Shown one piece after another: positions 1 to 8,637 of a stretch of 64,000 nt of DNA. The stretch comes from an uncultured Porphyromonadaceae bacterium (lineage in GTDB: Bacteria > Bacteroidota > Bacteroidia > Bacteroidales > Muribaculaceae), in the NCBI GenBank assembly GCA_900540205.1, contig UQER01000007.1, positions 41,739 to 105,738 of the forward strand. Reading direction: 5' to 3'. How positions within the stretch are numbered: position 1 is the stretch's first letter; each line of letters begins with the position of its first letter. The position numbers and the translations under genes were made by a program. The notes below the pieces were generated by a model. It made no database searches. It was not told the origin of the DNA and saw nothing but the letters and a program-made list of their open reading frames with translations.

Positions 1-422
1 GACCGCTCAGGCTGTTGCAGCATGGCGGAACAATGGTCGTATATTTCACGTGCGGTGGCAGGAGAGAGGAGTTTCTCAACGCCGAAAGCCGTTTTAAGTT
101 CGAGATGGGTCCAGTGATACAAAGGGTTGCGCATAGTGTACGGTACAGTCTGCGCCCATTTCTCAAATTTTTCCCAGTCGGAGGTGTCTTTTCCGGTAAT
201 GAACCGCTCCTCAATGCCGTTTGTACGCATGGCGCGCCATTTATAATGGTCGCCTTCCAGCCATATTTTGCTGAGGTTAGGGAACACGTGGTTGTCGGCC
301 ACATACGATGGGTCGAGGTGGCAATGATAGTCGATAATCGGTTGTTTTGCCGCGTAGTCATGATACAGACGCTGAGCAGTAGGCGTTTGTAGCAGGAAAT
401 TTTCGTCGTTGAAGTTTTTCAT
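1..422 (-). CDS. uxaC: Uronate (glucuronate) isomerase, N-terminal part, cut by window edge
   Basis: Reading the minus strand from ATG at 422 gives a protein beginning [17 protein letters not shown] and running off the window after about 140 residues. The segment [11 protein letters not shown] carries the HxH metal-ligand motif of the amidohydrolase-like UxaC family, and the following [18 protein letters not shown] and the W/Y-rich stretch after it fit UxaC. The family interconverts glucuronate/fructuronate and galacturonate/tagaturonate in the cytoplasm, the first step of hexuronate use. A TATATTTG element at 450-457 lies just upstream. The C-terminal two thirds is outside the window, so intactness cannot be judged. 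Confidence 0.93.
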   Translation of the reverse strand, partial: MKNFNDENFLLQTPTAQRLYHDYAAKQPIIDYHCHLDPSYVADNHVFPNLSKIWLEGDHYKWRAMRTNGIEERFITGKDTSDWEKFEKWAQTVPYTMRNPLYHWTHLELKTAFGVEKLLSPATAREIYDHCSAMLQQPER

Positions 423-449
423 CTGGTGAACATTAAAGGAAATGGTCGA

Positions 450-457
450 CAAATATA
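450..457 (-). promoter_or_regulatory. Predicted -7 promoter element of uxaC
   Basis: TATATTTG on the minus strand matches the Bacteroidota -7 consensus TAnnTTTG. It would start transcription near 443, about 20 nt before the uxaC ATG. No clear -33 TTTG is seen. Confidence 0.5.
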
Positions 458-682
458 GCGATATTCGTTGAAAACGGAAAGCGAAAGGCGGCTGTAGGGT
501 AGGTGGTTCAGCTGTAAACAGATTTACCCGGGTGGAATACACACTTCATACCACATGCGGCATCAACGGAAAGCTGTTGACCATAGCATTAATGTGTTTT
601 CATATGGGACGTTTTCATAATAATAATTTTAAAAAAGTTGCAGAAGTGCATGAAAAATGATGCCCAATCGATTAAAAATAGT

Positions 683-719
683 TATATTTGTGAATGTTTA
701 TCCTGCGGTATTTTCCGCA
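683..719 (+). promoter_or_regulatory. Promoter -7 element and 5'-leader hairpin of the sensor-kinase gene
   Basis: TATATTTG at 683-690 fits the -7 consensus. The predicted start is near 697, and a small hairpin (TGCGG at 704-708 pairing with CCGCA at 715-719, loop tattt plus two T) begins a few bases later, before the ATG at 745. The remaining bases of the 422-745 gap show no gene that I can support. Confidence 0.5.
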
Positions 720-744
720 ACAGGATTTGTAAACCGTCATTAGC

Positions 745-2826
745 ATGAAAATCATACATCCCCGCATATTTTTTATCTGTATCATTCTGGCTGTAGCTGC
801 AAATGTGACGAAAGCAACGGTGCTACGTCAGGATGAGATAGCCGACAGCCTTACCTTGCGCCTTGAACGGACCACTACGGCTGCCGACAGTATCGCGATT
901 CTGACAGATCTGGTGGACCTGCGTCCTAAGGTCATGCGCGATTCGCTTTGCCGGATGATTGTGCATGCCTCGCTGATATCCGGCAATCAGGCAGCAGGCC
1001 TTGACGCATTGCGCAATATGGCCAATGTGCATCTGCGCAGCGACTCTCTGCTTGCGGGCGACCTGGAACTGGCGAAACTTTTTCCTGAGTCGGATGATAA
1101 GGCTGAGACCATTACTTTTATCCGTATGATCCGGAATCTGAACAATGTGCGTTATTGCACGCCGAAACAGAAGGAGGAAATGTTCCGGACACTTTTACGG
1201 GAAGCAAATGTGGGGCCGGGCAACAATGTTTATGACAACATCGTGATGCTTCACGCACTCAGTTTGTTCATTGGAGAAATCTCACAGGGTGAGTTGCTGT
1301 CGAAGTACCTTGATCAGCTGGGCAGCCTAATTGAAGGCTTGCGCCCGGAGGCGTATGCATTGCGCAATTGCTACTATGTGCAGGCTGCATTGGCATACGC
1401 TGACAATGAGGAGTATAAAAAGTCGATCGATGTGGATACCCGTCTGCTCGGCGTAATAGCTGACATGGAAAAGGGAAGTGTGGGTGCGCGACGCAAATAC
1501 AGGGATTACAGCGGCAACAAATATGTGGTCTATACACGTTTGCTGTCCAATTATCCGCTTCTGACGAATGAGGAGGTGGAGCGCTATTACAAGGGAGCGA
1601 TGACAATGGTGCAGACCGATTCATTGTCGGCTACGACGAACCGTGTGTCGATGCGTCCGCAGATCTATTATGCAATGGCGCATAAGGATTACCGTCAGGC
1701 GGTGGACCTTCTGAAAAAATATATCGATTATCCTTACAACGCCCAGACTCGCAGGCTGCTGTTAAAGCTGATGATTGAAGCCGCTGATGCCACTGACGAT
1801 AACGAAGCTCTTCTTTATGCATCGCGGCAGTATAATAAGATTCTGGAAGAGACGCTTGAACAGCGCAATCAGGAAAAATACCGTGAACTGCAGATTGTGT
1901 ACGACATAAACAAGATGAAGGCCGATCATACCCGTGCCTCGATTGAAATGCAGCACAAAATGACTGTGGTGGCATGGTCGGCAGCCGCCATACTTCTGAT
2001 TCTGCTGGTGGTGTCGCTGACGTTGTGGGTACATTCCAAAAAGCTTGCCCGCAATCTTGCCGGCACCAATGATGCCCTTCGCGATGAGAGTGCGAACCTG
2101 CGTAATTCTCAGGCTGATCTTGTGGAGGCCCGCGACGAGGCTCAGATGGCAAACCGTGTAAAATCAGACTTCATAAAGAATATGAGCGGCGAAGTGGCAG
2201 TGCCGTTGCACACCATTGTGGAGTATACCAATCTGATTGTCGATTGTTCGGATGCCGGCATGAAACCGTACCTCAAACGTTTTGCCAATCTGGTAACACT
2301 GAACGCGGAGCTGTTGAATACGATTGTCAACGATGTGCTGAATCTATCGGAAATAGATTCCAATACGATGAGTGTCAGCTTTAAACGCGAAGTTTTGCAG
2401 CCTCTGTGCAAGGTTGCGGTTGAAAGCGTGCGCCATAAGGTGAATAAAAACGTCCACCTGCAACTCGCCGACGGGTTGCCCGAGCTGTCGCTGCGTACGG
2501 ATTCGCGGCGACTGATGCAGATATTGGTGCAGTTGCTGTCGAATGCATCCAAGTTTACCTCACAAGGAAGCATCACTGTCGGTTATGATGTAGACGAGGA
2601 GGCGGAGATAGTCAATATATATGTAACCGATACGGGCATTGGCATTTCGCCCGACAAAGCGGATGTCATATTCGAGAGATTTGTAAAGCTCGACCGTTCA
2701 TCGCAGGGCGTCGGCATCGGATTGCCAATAGCGCGGCATATCGCAAGGATGCTCGGTGGAGATGTCACGCTTGACACCGGCTACACGGGGGGCGCCCGAT
2801 TCGTAATCAGTCTGCCTGTCGACTGA
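745..2826 (+). CDS. Membrane sensor histidine kinase homologue lacking the phosphoacceptor His
   Basis: The 693-residue protein has an N-terminal signal-type segment, a roughly 370-residue periplasmic alpha-helical, TPR-like sensor region, one membrane segment near residues 411-429 (ILLILLVVSLTLWV), a short coiled coil and a C-terminal HisKA-HATPase module. The ATPase part looks complete: N-box Asn in LSNASKF near 600, G1 motif DTGIGIS near 630, G2 motif GVGIGLPIA. In the H-box, however, the usual MSHEIRTPL reads MSGEVAVPL, with Gly482 (codon GGC at 2188-2190) where the phosphorylated His should be. No response regulator is encoded next to it. By family it would be a two-component sensor; with this residue missing it may signal without autophosphorylation or be a pseudokinase. 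Convergent with recR. Confidence 0.85.
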   Translation: MKIIHPRIFFICIILAVAANVTKATVLRQDEIADSLTLRLERTTTAADSIAILTDLVDLRPKVMRDSLCRMIVHASLISGNQAAGLDALRNMANVHLRSDSLLAGDLELAKLFPESDDKAETITFIRMIRNLNNVRYCTPKQKEEMFRTLLREANVGPGNNVYDNIVMLHALSLFIGEISQGELLSKYLDQLGSLIEGLRPEAYALRNCYYVQAALAYADNEEYKKSIDVDTRLLGVIADMEKGSVGARRKYRDYSGNKYVVYTRLLSNYPLLTNEEVERYYKGAMTMVQTDSLSATTNRVSMRPQIYYAMAHKDYRQAVDLLKKYIDYPYNAQTRRLLLKLMIEAADATDDNEALLYASRQYNKILEETLEQRNQEKYRELQIVYDINKMKADHTRASIEMQHKMTVVAWSAAAILLILLVVSLTLWVHSKKLARNLAGTNDALRDESANLRNSQADLVEARDEAQMANRVKSDFIKNMSGEVAVPLHTIVEYTNLIVDCSDAGMKPYLKRFANLVTLNAELLNTIVNDVLNLSEIDSNTMSVSFKREVLQPLCKVAVESVRHKVNKNVHLQLADGLPELSLRTDSRRLMQILVQLLSNASKFTSQGSITVGYDVDEEAEIVNIYVTDTGIGISPDKADVIFERFVKLDRSSQGVGIGLPIARHIARMLGGDVTLDTGYTGGARFVISLPVD

Positions 2827-2857
2827 AATGCAGCTTCATTTGTAGGACTCCGGTGAA

Positions 2858-2878
2858 CGGCGCCCCCGATTTTCGCCG
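2858..2878. terminator. Weak hairpin between convergent genes
   Basis: CGGCG at 2858-2862 pairs with CGCCG at 2874-2878 in the 74-bp gap between the convergent kinase-like gene and recR. A T-rich run is lacking, so a role as terminator is only plausible. Confidence 0.3.
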
Positions 2879-2900
2879 CCGGATAATTCTGTCCGGGGTG

Positions 2901-3524
2901 CTATAGATTGATTGAATCTGAGAACAGCGTGCGGTTACGCAACGAGCGGCCAAGGGTAATCTCATCGGTGTATTCAATTTCATTGCCCACCGCTACACCG
3001 CGTGCGAGTTGCGTTATTTTTATGCCATACGGTTCGAGACGCTTATAGATGTAATAATCGGTGGTGTCGCCTTCCATGGTGGCTCCGAGCGCGAGAATCA
3101 CCTCCTTTAATTTCCCGGATGCGGCGCGGACAACAAGTGAATCGATCTGCAGCTTGTCCGGACCGATGCCGTCGATGGGGGAGATGACCCCTCCGAGCAC
3201 ATGGTACAGCCCGCGGTATGACCCTGTGCGTTCGAATATAATCACATCCTTTACATTCTCGACTACGCAGACTGTTGTCTCGTCACGGCGCGGGTCTGAG
3301 CAGATGGCACATGTCTCGGTCTCGGATATGTTGTGACACACGGAACAGTATTTTATCCCTTTCCGCATGTTGATTATGGCCTCGCCCAGATTTACGGATG
3401 TTGACACATCTTCGCGCAACAGATGCAAGGCAAGTCGGAGGGCTGTTTTCCGGCCGATTCCCGGCAGGTGTGATATTTCGTTGACGGCGTTTTCAAGCAG
3501 TATCGAGTCGAATTCCTGAATCAT
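2901..3524 (-). CDS. recR: Recombination mediator protein RecR
   Basis: The 207-residue protein has full RecR length and architecture. An N-terminal helix-hairpin-helix segment ([17 protein letters not shown]) is followed by a four-Cys zinc finger ([16 protein letters not shown]) and a Toprim domain beginning [14 protein letters not shown] with [15 protein letters not shown]. RecR works with RecO and RecF to load RecA on gapped DNA. It starts with [10 protein letters not shown] at 3524. It is a single gene, convergent with the upstream kinase-like gene and divergent from panC. Confidence 0.97.
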   Translation of the reverse strand: MIQEFDSILLENAVNEISHLPGIGRKTALRLALHLLREDVSTSVNLGEAIINMRKGIKYCSVCHNISETETCAICSDPRRDETTVCVVENVKDVIIFERTGSYRGLYHVLGGVISPIDGIGPDKLQIDSLVVRAASGKLKEVILALGATMEGDTTDYYIYKRLEPYGIKITQLARGVAVGNEIEYTDEITLGRSLRNRTLFSDSINL

Positions 3525-3662
3525 AGAGTCAAATATGAAATCTGCATCAAAATTACGGATTTTCCGTCTATTTGGGATGGGTTTAACCGTGTTTTAACCA
3601 AAGTTTCCATCCCGTTGCATCCCAATAATGGTTTTCATATTAGGTTTATGGCGCATCATGCA

Positions 3663-3693
3663 TTGCATTTTCAGCATAATTTAGCTAAATTTG
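3663..3693 (+). promoter_or_regulatory. Predicted promoter of panC-panD
   Basis: TTG at 3663-3665 and TAAATTTG at 3686-3693 are 20 bp apart, matching the Bacteroidota sigma-ABfr -33/-7 pattern. The start would lie near 3700, giving a leader of about 70 nt before the panC ATG at 3772, with a CCGG/CCGG mini-hairpin at 3705-3719. Confidence 0.65.
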
Positions 3694-3771
3694 CAGCCGA
3701 AATTCCGGTCTCTGTCCGGGCGGATAAACCGCGCTGATGTAGAGGCATGTGGAAAATTCAATGAAAGAAAA

Positions 3772-4617
3772 ATGGAAATAATCAGAACCGTCGACCGGCT
3801 TCGTAAAGCAGTGGCGGAAGCCCGTGCAGAAGGTAAAACCATAGGACTTGTGCCCACTATGGGCGCGTTGCATGAAGGTCACATGTCGTTGATGCGCCGT
3901 GCACGCGGTGAGAATGACGTTGTTGTGGCCAGCGTTTTTGTAAATCCCACACAATTCAACAACAAGGAAGACCTTGCCACATATCCCCGTACCGAGGCGG
4001 CTGACTGTGAGAAGCTTGAGGCAGCAGGAGTGGATATCGCCTTCATCCCTTCGGTTGAAGAGGTGTATCCGGAGCCGGATACGAGGCAGTTTGCACTTGG
4101 CGCCGTGGCCGAGACAATGGAAGGCGCCATGCGTCCGGGGCATTTCAACGGCGTGGCCCAGGTGGTGAGCAAGCTGTTTGCCATGGTTGAGCCTACACGA
4201 GCCTATTTCGGTGAAAAGGATTTCCAGCAGATTGCCGTCATACGGAAGATGGTTCAGCTCGAGGGCTTTGATATCGAGATTGTGGATTGCCCGATATGCA
4301 GGGAATCCGACGGTCTTGCCATGAGCAGCCGCAACACCCGTCTCACTCCTGAGCAGCGTGAGGTAGCGCCGGTTATCCACCGTGTGCTGAGCAGCAGCGT
4401 TGACTGGGCCAAAGACCATACGCTTGCCGAGACCAAACGATATGTGACAGAAGAAATCAATTCCTACCCCCACATGGAGGTGGAATATTATGAGATTGTC
4501 GATCCTCTGACCATGCAGCCCCTTGAATCCTGGGATTCCCCGTGCAACGGGCGTCCTGTCGGTTGTGTGACGGCGTACTGCGGTAAAGTGCGTCTGATTG
4601 ATAATATCAGATACTGA
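3772..4617 (+). CDS. panC: Pantothenate synthetase
   Basis: The enzyme joins D-pantoate and beta-alanine with ATP to make pantothenate, the CoA precursor. The 281-residue protein has the nucleotide-binding HIGH-type motif in [11 protein letters not shown] (residues 28-37), the pantoate-binding VFVNPTQF segment, the [13 protein letters not shown] stretch YFGEKDFQQ, and MSSRN as the KMSKS equivalent. An in-frame extension upstream to 3691 exists, but it would run through the -7 promoter element and add 27 residues not seen in the family, so I start at ATG 3772 ([10 protein letters not shown]). It is followed 60 nt later by panD, whose product supplies beta-alanine; the two form an operon. Confidence 0.97.
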   Translation: MEIIRTVDRLRKAVAEARAEGKTIGLVPTMGALHEGHMSLMRRARGENDVVVASVFVNPTQFNNKEDLATYPRTEAADCEKLEAAGVDIAFIPSVEEVYPEPDTRQFALGAVAETMEGAMRPGHFNGVAQVVSKLFAMVEPTRAYFGEKDFQQIAVIRKMVQLEGFDIEIVDCPICRESDGLAMSSRNTRLTPEQREVAPVIHRVLSSSVDWAKDHTLAETKRYVTEEINSYPHMEVEYYEIVDPLTMQPLESWDSPCNGRPVGCVTAYCGKVRLIDNIRY

Positions 4618-4677
4618 ATTTAATACATATAAGCGGCCACAACGGCTGTAACTTTTAAACACAATTCCACCGGCGTT

Positions 4678-5031
4678 ATGATGCAGGTTGAAGTATTGAA
4701 ATCGAAAATCCATCGTGTCACGGTAACTGAGGCACGACTTGATTATATAGGTAGTATAACCATTGACGAGGATCTGATGGATGCCGCCAATATCATTGCC
4801 GGCGAGCATGTCTATATCGTTGACAACAACAACGGCGAGCGTCTTGAGACCTACGTCATCCCCGGTGAGCGCGGTTCCGGCGTAATCTGTCTGAACGGCG
4901 CGGCAGCACGCAAGGTGCTTCCGGGTGATATTGTCATTATCATGTCCTACGGCCTTATGCCGTTTGAGGAGGCAAAGACATTCTGTCCGAAGGTTATATT
5001 CCCAGACACAGCCACCAACCGTCTGGTGTGA
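4678..5031 (+). CDS. panD: Aspartate 1-decarboxylase proenzyme
   Basis: The pyruvoyl enzyme decarboxylates L-aspartate to beta-alanine for pantothenate synthesis. The 117-residue proenzyme contains the self-cleavage site YIGSITID, where the bond between Gly25 and Ser26 is cut and the Ser becomes the pyruvoyl group. Lys and Arg of [12 protein letters not shown] and the [12 protein letters not shown] and GLMPFEEAK segments match the family. Two adjacent ATG codons begin the gene and either may be used. It lies directly downstream of panC. Confidence 0.97.
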   Translation: MMQVEVLKSKIHRVTVTEARLDYIGSITIDEDLMDAANIIAGEHVYIVDNNNGERLETYVIPGERGSGVICLNGAAARKVLPGDIVIIMSYGLMPFEEAKTFCPKVIFPDTATNRLV

Positions 5032-5091
5032 GATGGTGGCCAGCGTTTTCTTATCTAATTAATCATCCCCAAAATCTAACAGAATAATCAC

Positions 5092-6420
5092 ATGTTTGAG
5101 AACCTGAGCGAGAAACTTGAGCGCAGTTTTAAAATTCTCAAGGGTCAAGGCAAGATTACAGAAATCAATGTTGCGGAGACGCTGAAAGATGTGCGCCGCG
5201 CGCTGCTTGACGCCGACGTCAACTACAAGGTGGCGAAAACATTCACCGATACAGTAAAACAGAAAGCTTTAGGACAGAATGTAATCAATGCCATCAAGCC
5301 GCAGGAACTGATGGTGAAGATTGTCCATGATGAGCTCGCTACCCTGATGGGCGGTGACACGGCTCAGGTGAACCTGTCGGGTAATCCTACGGTGATTCTT
5401 ATGTCGGGTCTGCAGGGTTCCGGTAAGACCACGTTCTCCGGAAAGCTTGCCAAAAAGCTCAAAAGTGAAAAGGGGAAGCGGCCTCTGTTGGTGGCATGCG
5501 ACGTGTATCGTCCTGCCGCTATCGACCAGCTTAAGGTGCTGGCCGGTCAGATTGATGTCCCGGTCTATACCGAGGACGGGAATAAGAACCCGGTGGAGAT
5601 TGCGAAAAACGCCATATCATATGCCAAAGAGCACCATCTGGATCTGGTGATTGTCGATACTGCCGGACGTCTGGCTGTCGACGAACAGATGATGGATGAG
5701 ATCGAGGCCATAAAGAAAGCCATCAAACCGCAGGAAACCCTCTTCGTCGTCGATTCGATGACCGGTCAGGATGCGGTCAACACTGCCAAGGAGTTTAATG
5801 ACCGTCTGGATTTCGACGGAGTTGTGCTCACAAAGCTTGACGGTGATACACGAGGAGGTGCGGCCCTTTCAATCCGTACGGTTGTCACCAAGCCAATCAA
5901 ATTTGTGGGTACCGGCGAGAAGCTTGACGCCATCGACCTGTTCCATCCCTCGCGTATGGCCGACCGTATTCTCGGCATGGGCGACATTGTATCGCTCGTT
6001 GAAAAGGCACAGCAGCAGTTCGATGAGAAGAAGGCCCGAGAGCTTCAGCGTAAGATTGCCAAGAATGAGTTCAACTTCAACGACTTCCTGGGGCAGATCC
6101 AGCAGATTAAGAAGATGGGTAACCTGAAAGATCTGGCCGCCATGATTCCCGGCGTGGGCAAAGCGCTCAAGGATGTGGAGATTGACGACAATGCTTTCAA
6201 GGGCATCGAGGCAATAATCAGTTCGATGACCGAAAAAGAGCGTGTGAACCCCTCGATAATCAATGGCTCCCGCCGCCGTCGCATCGCCGCAGGTTCGGGC
6301 ACTTCGCTGCAGGAGGTAAACCGTCTGCTCACCCAGTTCGAACAGACCCGCAAGGTGATGAAGGCAGCCACATCGATGAAGAATCCCATGCAGATGATGC
6401 GCAATATGCGCCGTCGCTGA
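5092..6420 (+). CDS. ffh: Signal recognition particle protein Ffh
   Basis: This is the SRP54 GTPase that binds signal sequences of nascent membrane proteins and delivers ribosomes to FtsY. The 442-residue protein has the N domain, then the G domain with P-loop GLQGSGKT (about 106-113), DTAGR (about 189-193) and TKLDGDTRGG (about 247-256), and a C-terminal M domain with SGS-type RNA-binding segment NGSRRRRIAAGSG. The C terminus is methionine rich (MKNPMQMMRNMRRR). It is followed 66 nt later by folD in the same direction. Confidence 0.98.
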   Translation: MFENLSEKLERSFKILKGQGKITEINVAETLKDVRRALLDADVNYKVAKTFTDTVKQKALGQNVINAIKPQELMVKIVHDELATLMGGDTAQVNLSGNPTVILMSGLQGSGKTTFSGKLAKKLKSEKGKRPLLVACDVYRPAAIDQLKVLAGQIDVPVYTEDGNKNPVEIAKNAISYAKEHHLDLVIVDTAGRLAVDEQMMDEIEAIKKAIKPQETLFVVDSMTGQDAVNTAKEFNDRLDFDGVVLTKLDGDTRGGAALSIRTVVTKPIKFVGTGEKLDAIDLFHPSRMADRILGMGDIVSLVEKAQQQFDEKKARELQRKIAKNEFNFNDFLGQIQQIKKMGNLKDLAAMIPGVGKALKDVEIDDNAFKGIEAIISSMTEKERVNPSIINGSRRRRIAAGSGTSLQEVNRLLTQFEQTRKVMKAATSMKNPMQMMRNMRRR

Positions 6421-6486
6421 AGCCGCCAACGCTTTTCTTCAATTTACATTTCTACAGACTTAATTTATTTCTAATATAGCAACAAT

Positions 6487-7368
6487 ATGGAACTGATCGA
6501 CGGAAAAAAAGTCGCAGCTGAAATCAAGCAGGAGATTGCTGCTGAGGTGAACCGGATGATTGCCGAGGGCAAACGCCGCCCGCATCTTGCCGCCATTCTT
6601 GTGGGACACGACGGCGGAAGCGAGACATATGTGGCAAACAAGGTGAAAGCCTGCGAGGAATGCGGTTTCACATCGACACTGATTCGGTTTGAGGATGATG
6701 TGACCGAAGAGACCCTCCTTGCCGAGATTGAGAAGCTCAACAATAATCCTGAGGTCGACGGTTTCATAGTGCAGCTTCCGCTGCCGAAACATATCTCCGA
6801 GCAGCGGCTTATCGAGGCCATCGATTACCACAAGGATGTCGATGGTTTCCATCCGATTAATGTCGGTCGTCAGTCAATCGGGTTGCCATGTTTCCGCAGT
6901 GCCACACCTGCCGGCATAATGACGCTGCTTGAACGCTACGGCATCGTTACTTCGGGTGCCAACTGTGTTGTTCTCGGCCGTAGTAACATCGTTGGCAAGC
7001 CTGTGGCATCGCTTTTGATGCAGAAGGCGAATCCCGGCAATGCCACGGTGACCGTATGTCACCGCGACACAAAGAACCTCAAGGAGATATGCCGCAATGC
7101 CGACATCCTGATCGCTGCAATGGGGCGCCCGAATTCAGTTACCGCAGATATGGTGAAGGATGGTGCCGTGATAGTGGATGTGGGCACTACGCGTGTGCCC
7201 GACGCATCGCGCAAAAGCGGTTTCCGTCTTTGCGGCGATGTCGATTTCGAGGCTGTGGCACCTAAATGCTCGTACATCACCCCGGTTCCCGGTGGGGTAG
7301 GGCCTATGACCATCGTTTCGCTGATGCTCAATACTCTGCTGGCCGCCAAACATGAGGTGTATGCCTGA
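6487..7368 (+). CDS. folD: Bifunctional methylene-THF dehydrogenase / methenyl-THF cyclohydrolase
   Basis: FolD interconverts 5,10-methylene-THF, methenyl-THF and 10-formyl-THF, using NADP(H), in one-carbon metabolism. The 293-residue length is standard. Family signatures are [14 protein letters not shown] with the catalytic Lys, [14 protein letters not shown], the Rossmann segment [16 protein letters not shown] and the C-terminal [11 protein letters not shown]. It starts [10 protein letters not shown] at 6487 and is followed after 48 nt by a CapA-like gene in the same direction. Confidence 0.98.
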   Translation: MELIDGKKVAAEIKQEIAAEVNRMIAEGKRRPHLAAILVGHDGGSETYVANKVKACEECGFTSTLIRFEDDVTEETLLAEIEKLNNNPEVDGFIVQLPLPKHISEQRLIEAIDYHKDVDGFHPINVGRQSIGLPCFRSATPAGIMTLLERYGIVTSGANCVVLGRSNIVGKPVASLLMQKANPGNATVTVCHRDTKNLKEICRNADILIAAMGRPNSVTADMVKDGAVIVDVGTTRVPDASRKSGFRLCGDVDFEAVAPKCSYITPVPGGVGPMTIVSLMLNTLLAAKHEVYA

Positions 7369-7416
7369 GGCACTGCATATGAATCCTTTCTCTCCGTTTG
7401 AATCATCTTTCCGGCA

Positions 7417-8436
7417 ATGAACGAGGCTATTCTGGCTATAGTGCTGAAACTGACTTTGGCGCTTACCGCCGATGCGGAGGCTACACTGATTTTTGCCGGG
7501 GATGCCATGATGCATCAGGCGCAGATAGATGCCGCCAGAACCTCGACAGGAGGGTATGATTATTCAGGGTGTTTTCTTCCTGTACGCCATATAGTGGAGG
7601 ATGCTGATTATGCTGTGGTGAATCTCGAGACACCGTTGGGGAAGAATCGGTTTACAGGCTATCCCTGCTTCAATGCTCCGGTAAGTTATGCCGAAGCCCT
7701 GAAGGAGGCGGGGTTCGACCTTTTTCTTACGGCCAACAATCATACTCTTGACCGCCGCGACGCCGGACTTCATCACACAATCACGGCGCTCGACAGTCTT
7801 GGCGTGCCGCATATCGGAACGTATCACGATGCATCCAGCCGTCAAAAGAATGTGCCGTTTGTAACAACAGTCAAAGGCTTCAAAATCTGTTTCCTGAATT
7901 ACACTTACGGAACCAACGGCATCCCTGTTCAGAAGGAGGCTGTGGTGGATTATATAGACCGGGATAAGATTGCCGCTGATGTCAAAGCAGCGCGTGAGGC
8001 CGGAGCGGAACTGATTGTGTGCTGCATGCATTGGGGCAACGAATACGAGTTGCTCCCGGCATCTTCACAAAAATCGCTGGCTGAATTCCTGAAATCACAA
8101 GGTGTTGAACTGATTATCGGGGGGCATCCGCACGTGGTGCAGCCTTACCGGATGTTTACCGATACGGTGAGCGGACGGAAGGGGGCGGTGGTGTACTCGT
8201 TAGGTAATTTCATCTCCAATATGAAGACACGTGACACACGCGGAGGAGCCTTGGCCTGCGTGAAACTCCGTCGCGACAGTATCGGGACGGCGGTGGTAGA
8301 TACAGTGCGCTATGAGTTGGTCTACACTGTGCCTCCATCCGGCCGCCAACGGAATTTCGTGGTTTATCCTATCGACAGCGTGCCGGCGCAGTGGCGTCAG
8401 GGTGCTTCTGCATTCCGTTCCGCCCTGAAAAAATAG
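7417..8436 (+). CDS. CapA-family (poly-gamma-glutamate synthesis-type) metallophosphatase-fold protein
   Basis: The 339-residue protein begins with a hydrophobic segment (AILAIVLKLTLALTADAEA) that looks like a signal peptide, then shows the CapA/PgsA fold signatures: IFAGDAMMHQ, VNLETPLG, LTANNHTLDR, CCMHWGNEYE, IIGGHPHVVQPY and YSLGNFIS. These His and Asp motifs form the metal site typical of the calcineurin-like CapA family. In Bacteroidota such proteins are common without other pga genes; the substrate is unknown and no poly-gamma-glutamate ligase genes are nearby. It may be cotranscribed with folD. Confidence 0.88.
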   Translation: MNEAILAIVLKLTLALTADAEATLIFAGDAMMHQAQIDAARTSTGGYDYSGCFLPVRHIVEDADYAVVNLETPLGKNRFTGYPCFNAPVSYAEALKEAGFDLFLTANNHTLDRRDAGLHHTITALDSLGVPHIGTYHDASSRQKNVPFVTTVKGFKICFLNYTYGTNGIPVQKEAVVDYIDRDKIAADVKAAREAGAELIVCCMHWGNEYELLPASSQKSLAEFLKSQGVELIIGGHPHVVQPYRMFTDTVSGRKGAVVYSLGNFISNMKTRDTRGGALACVKLRRDSIGTAVVDTVRYELVYTVPPSGRQRNFVVYPIDSVPAQWRQGASAFRSALKK

Positions 8437-8561
8437 TTTTGAACACCCCCGGCTGAAGTAGAGTCAAGTGGCATAACGCATAACGGTTGATAATGTTGAT
8501 AATCGAAATGTCATGTCGGTAACTGGGCCGGTCGGGCAGATGCAGTGACAAATATTTTCGC

Positions 8562-8569
8562 TATATTTG
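8562..8569 (+). promoter_or_regulatory. Predicted -7 promoter element of dnaB
   Basis: TATATTTG at 8562-8569 in the 200-bp gap before dnaB matches TAnnTTTG. No good -33 is visible. A leader of about 60 nt would result. Confidence 0.5.
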
Positions 8570-8637
8570 CATGAGAATATGTAACGCTGCCCGCATGGAG
8601 GCTGCAATTACAATCATATAACCACTTCCCGACAACA

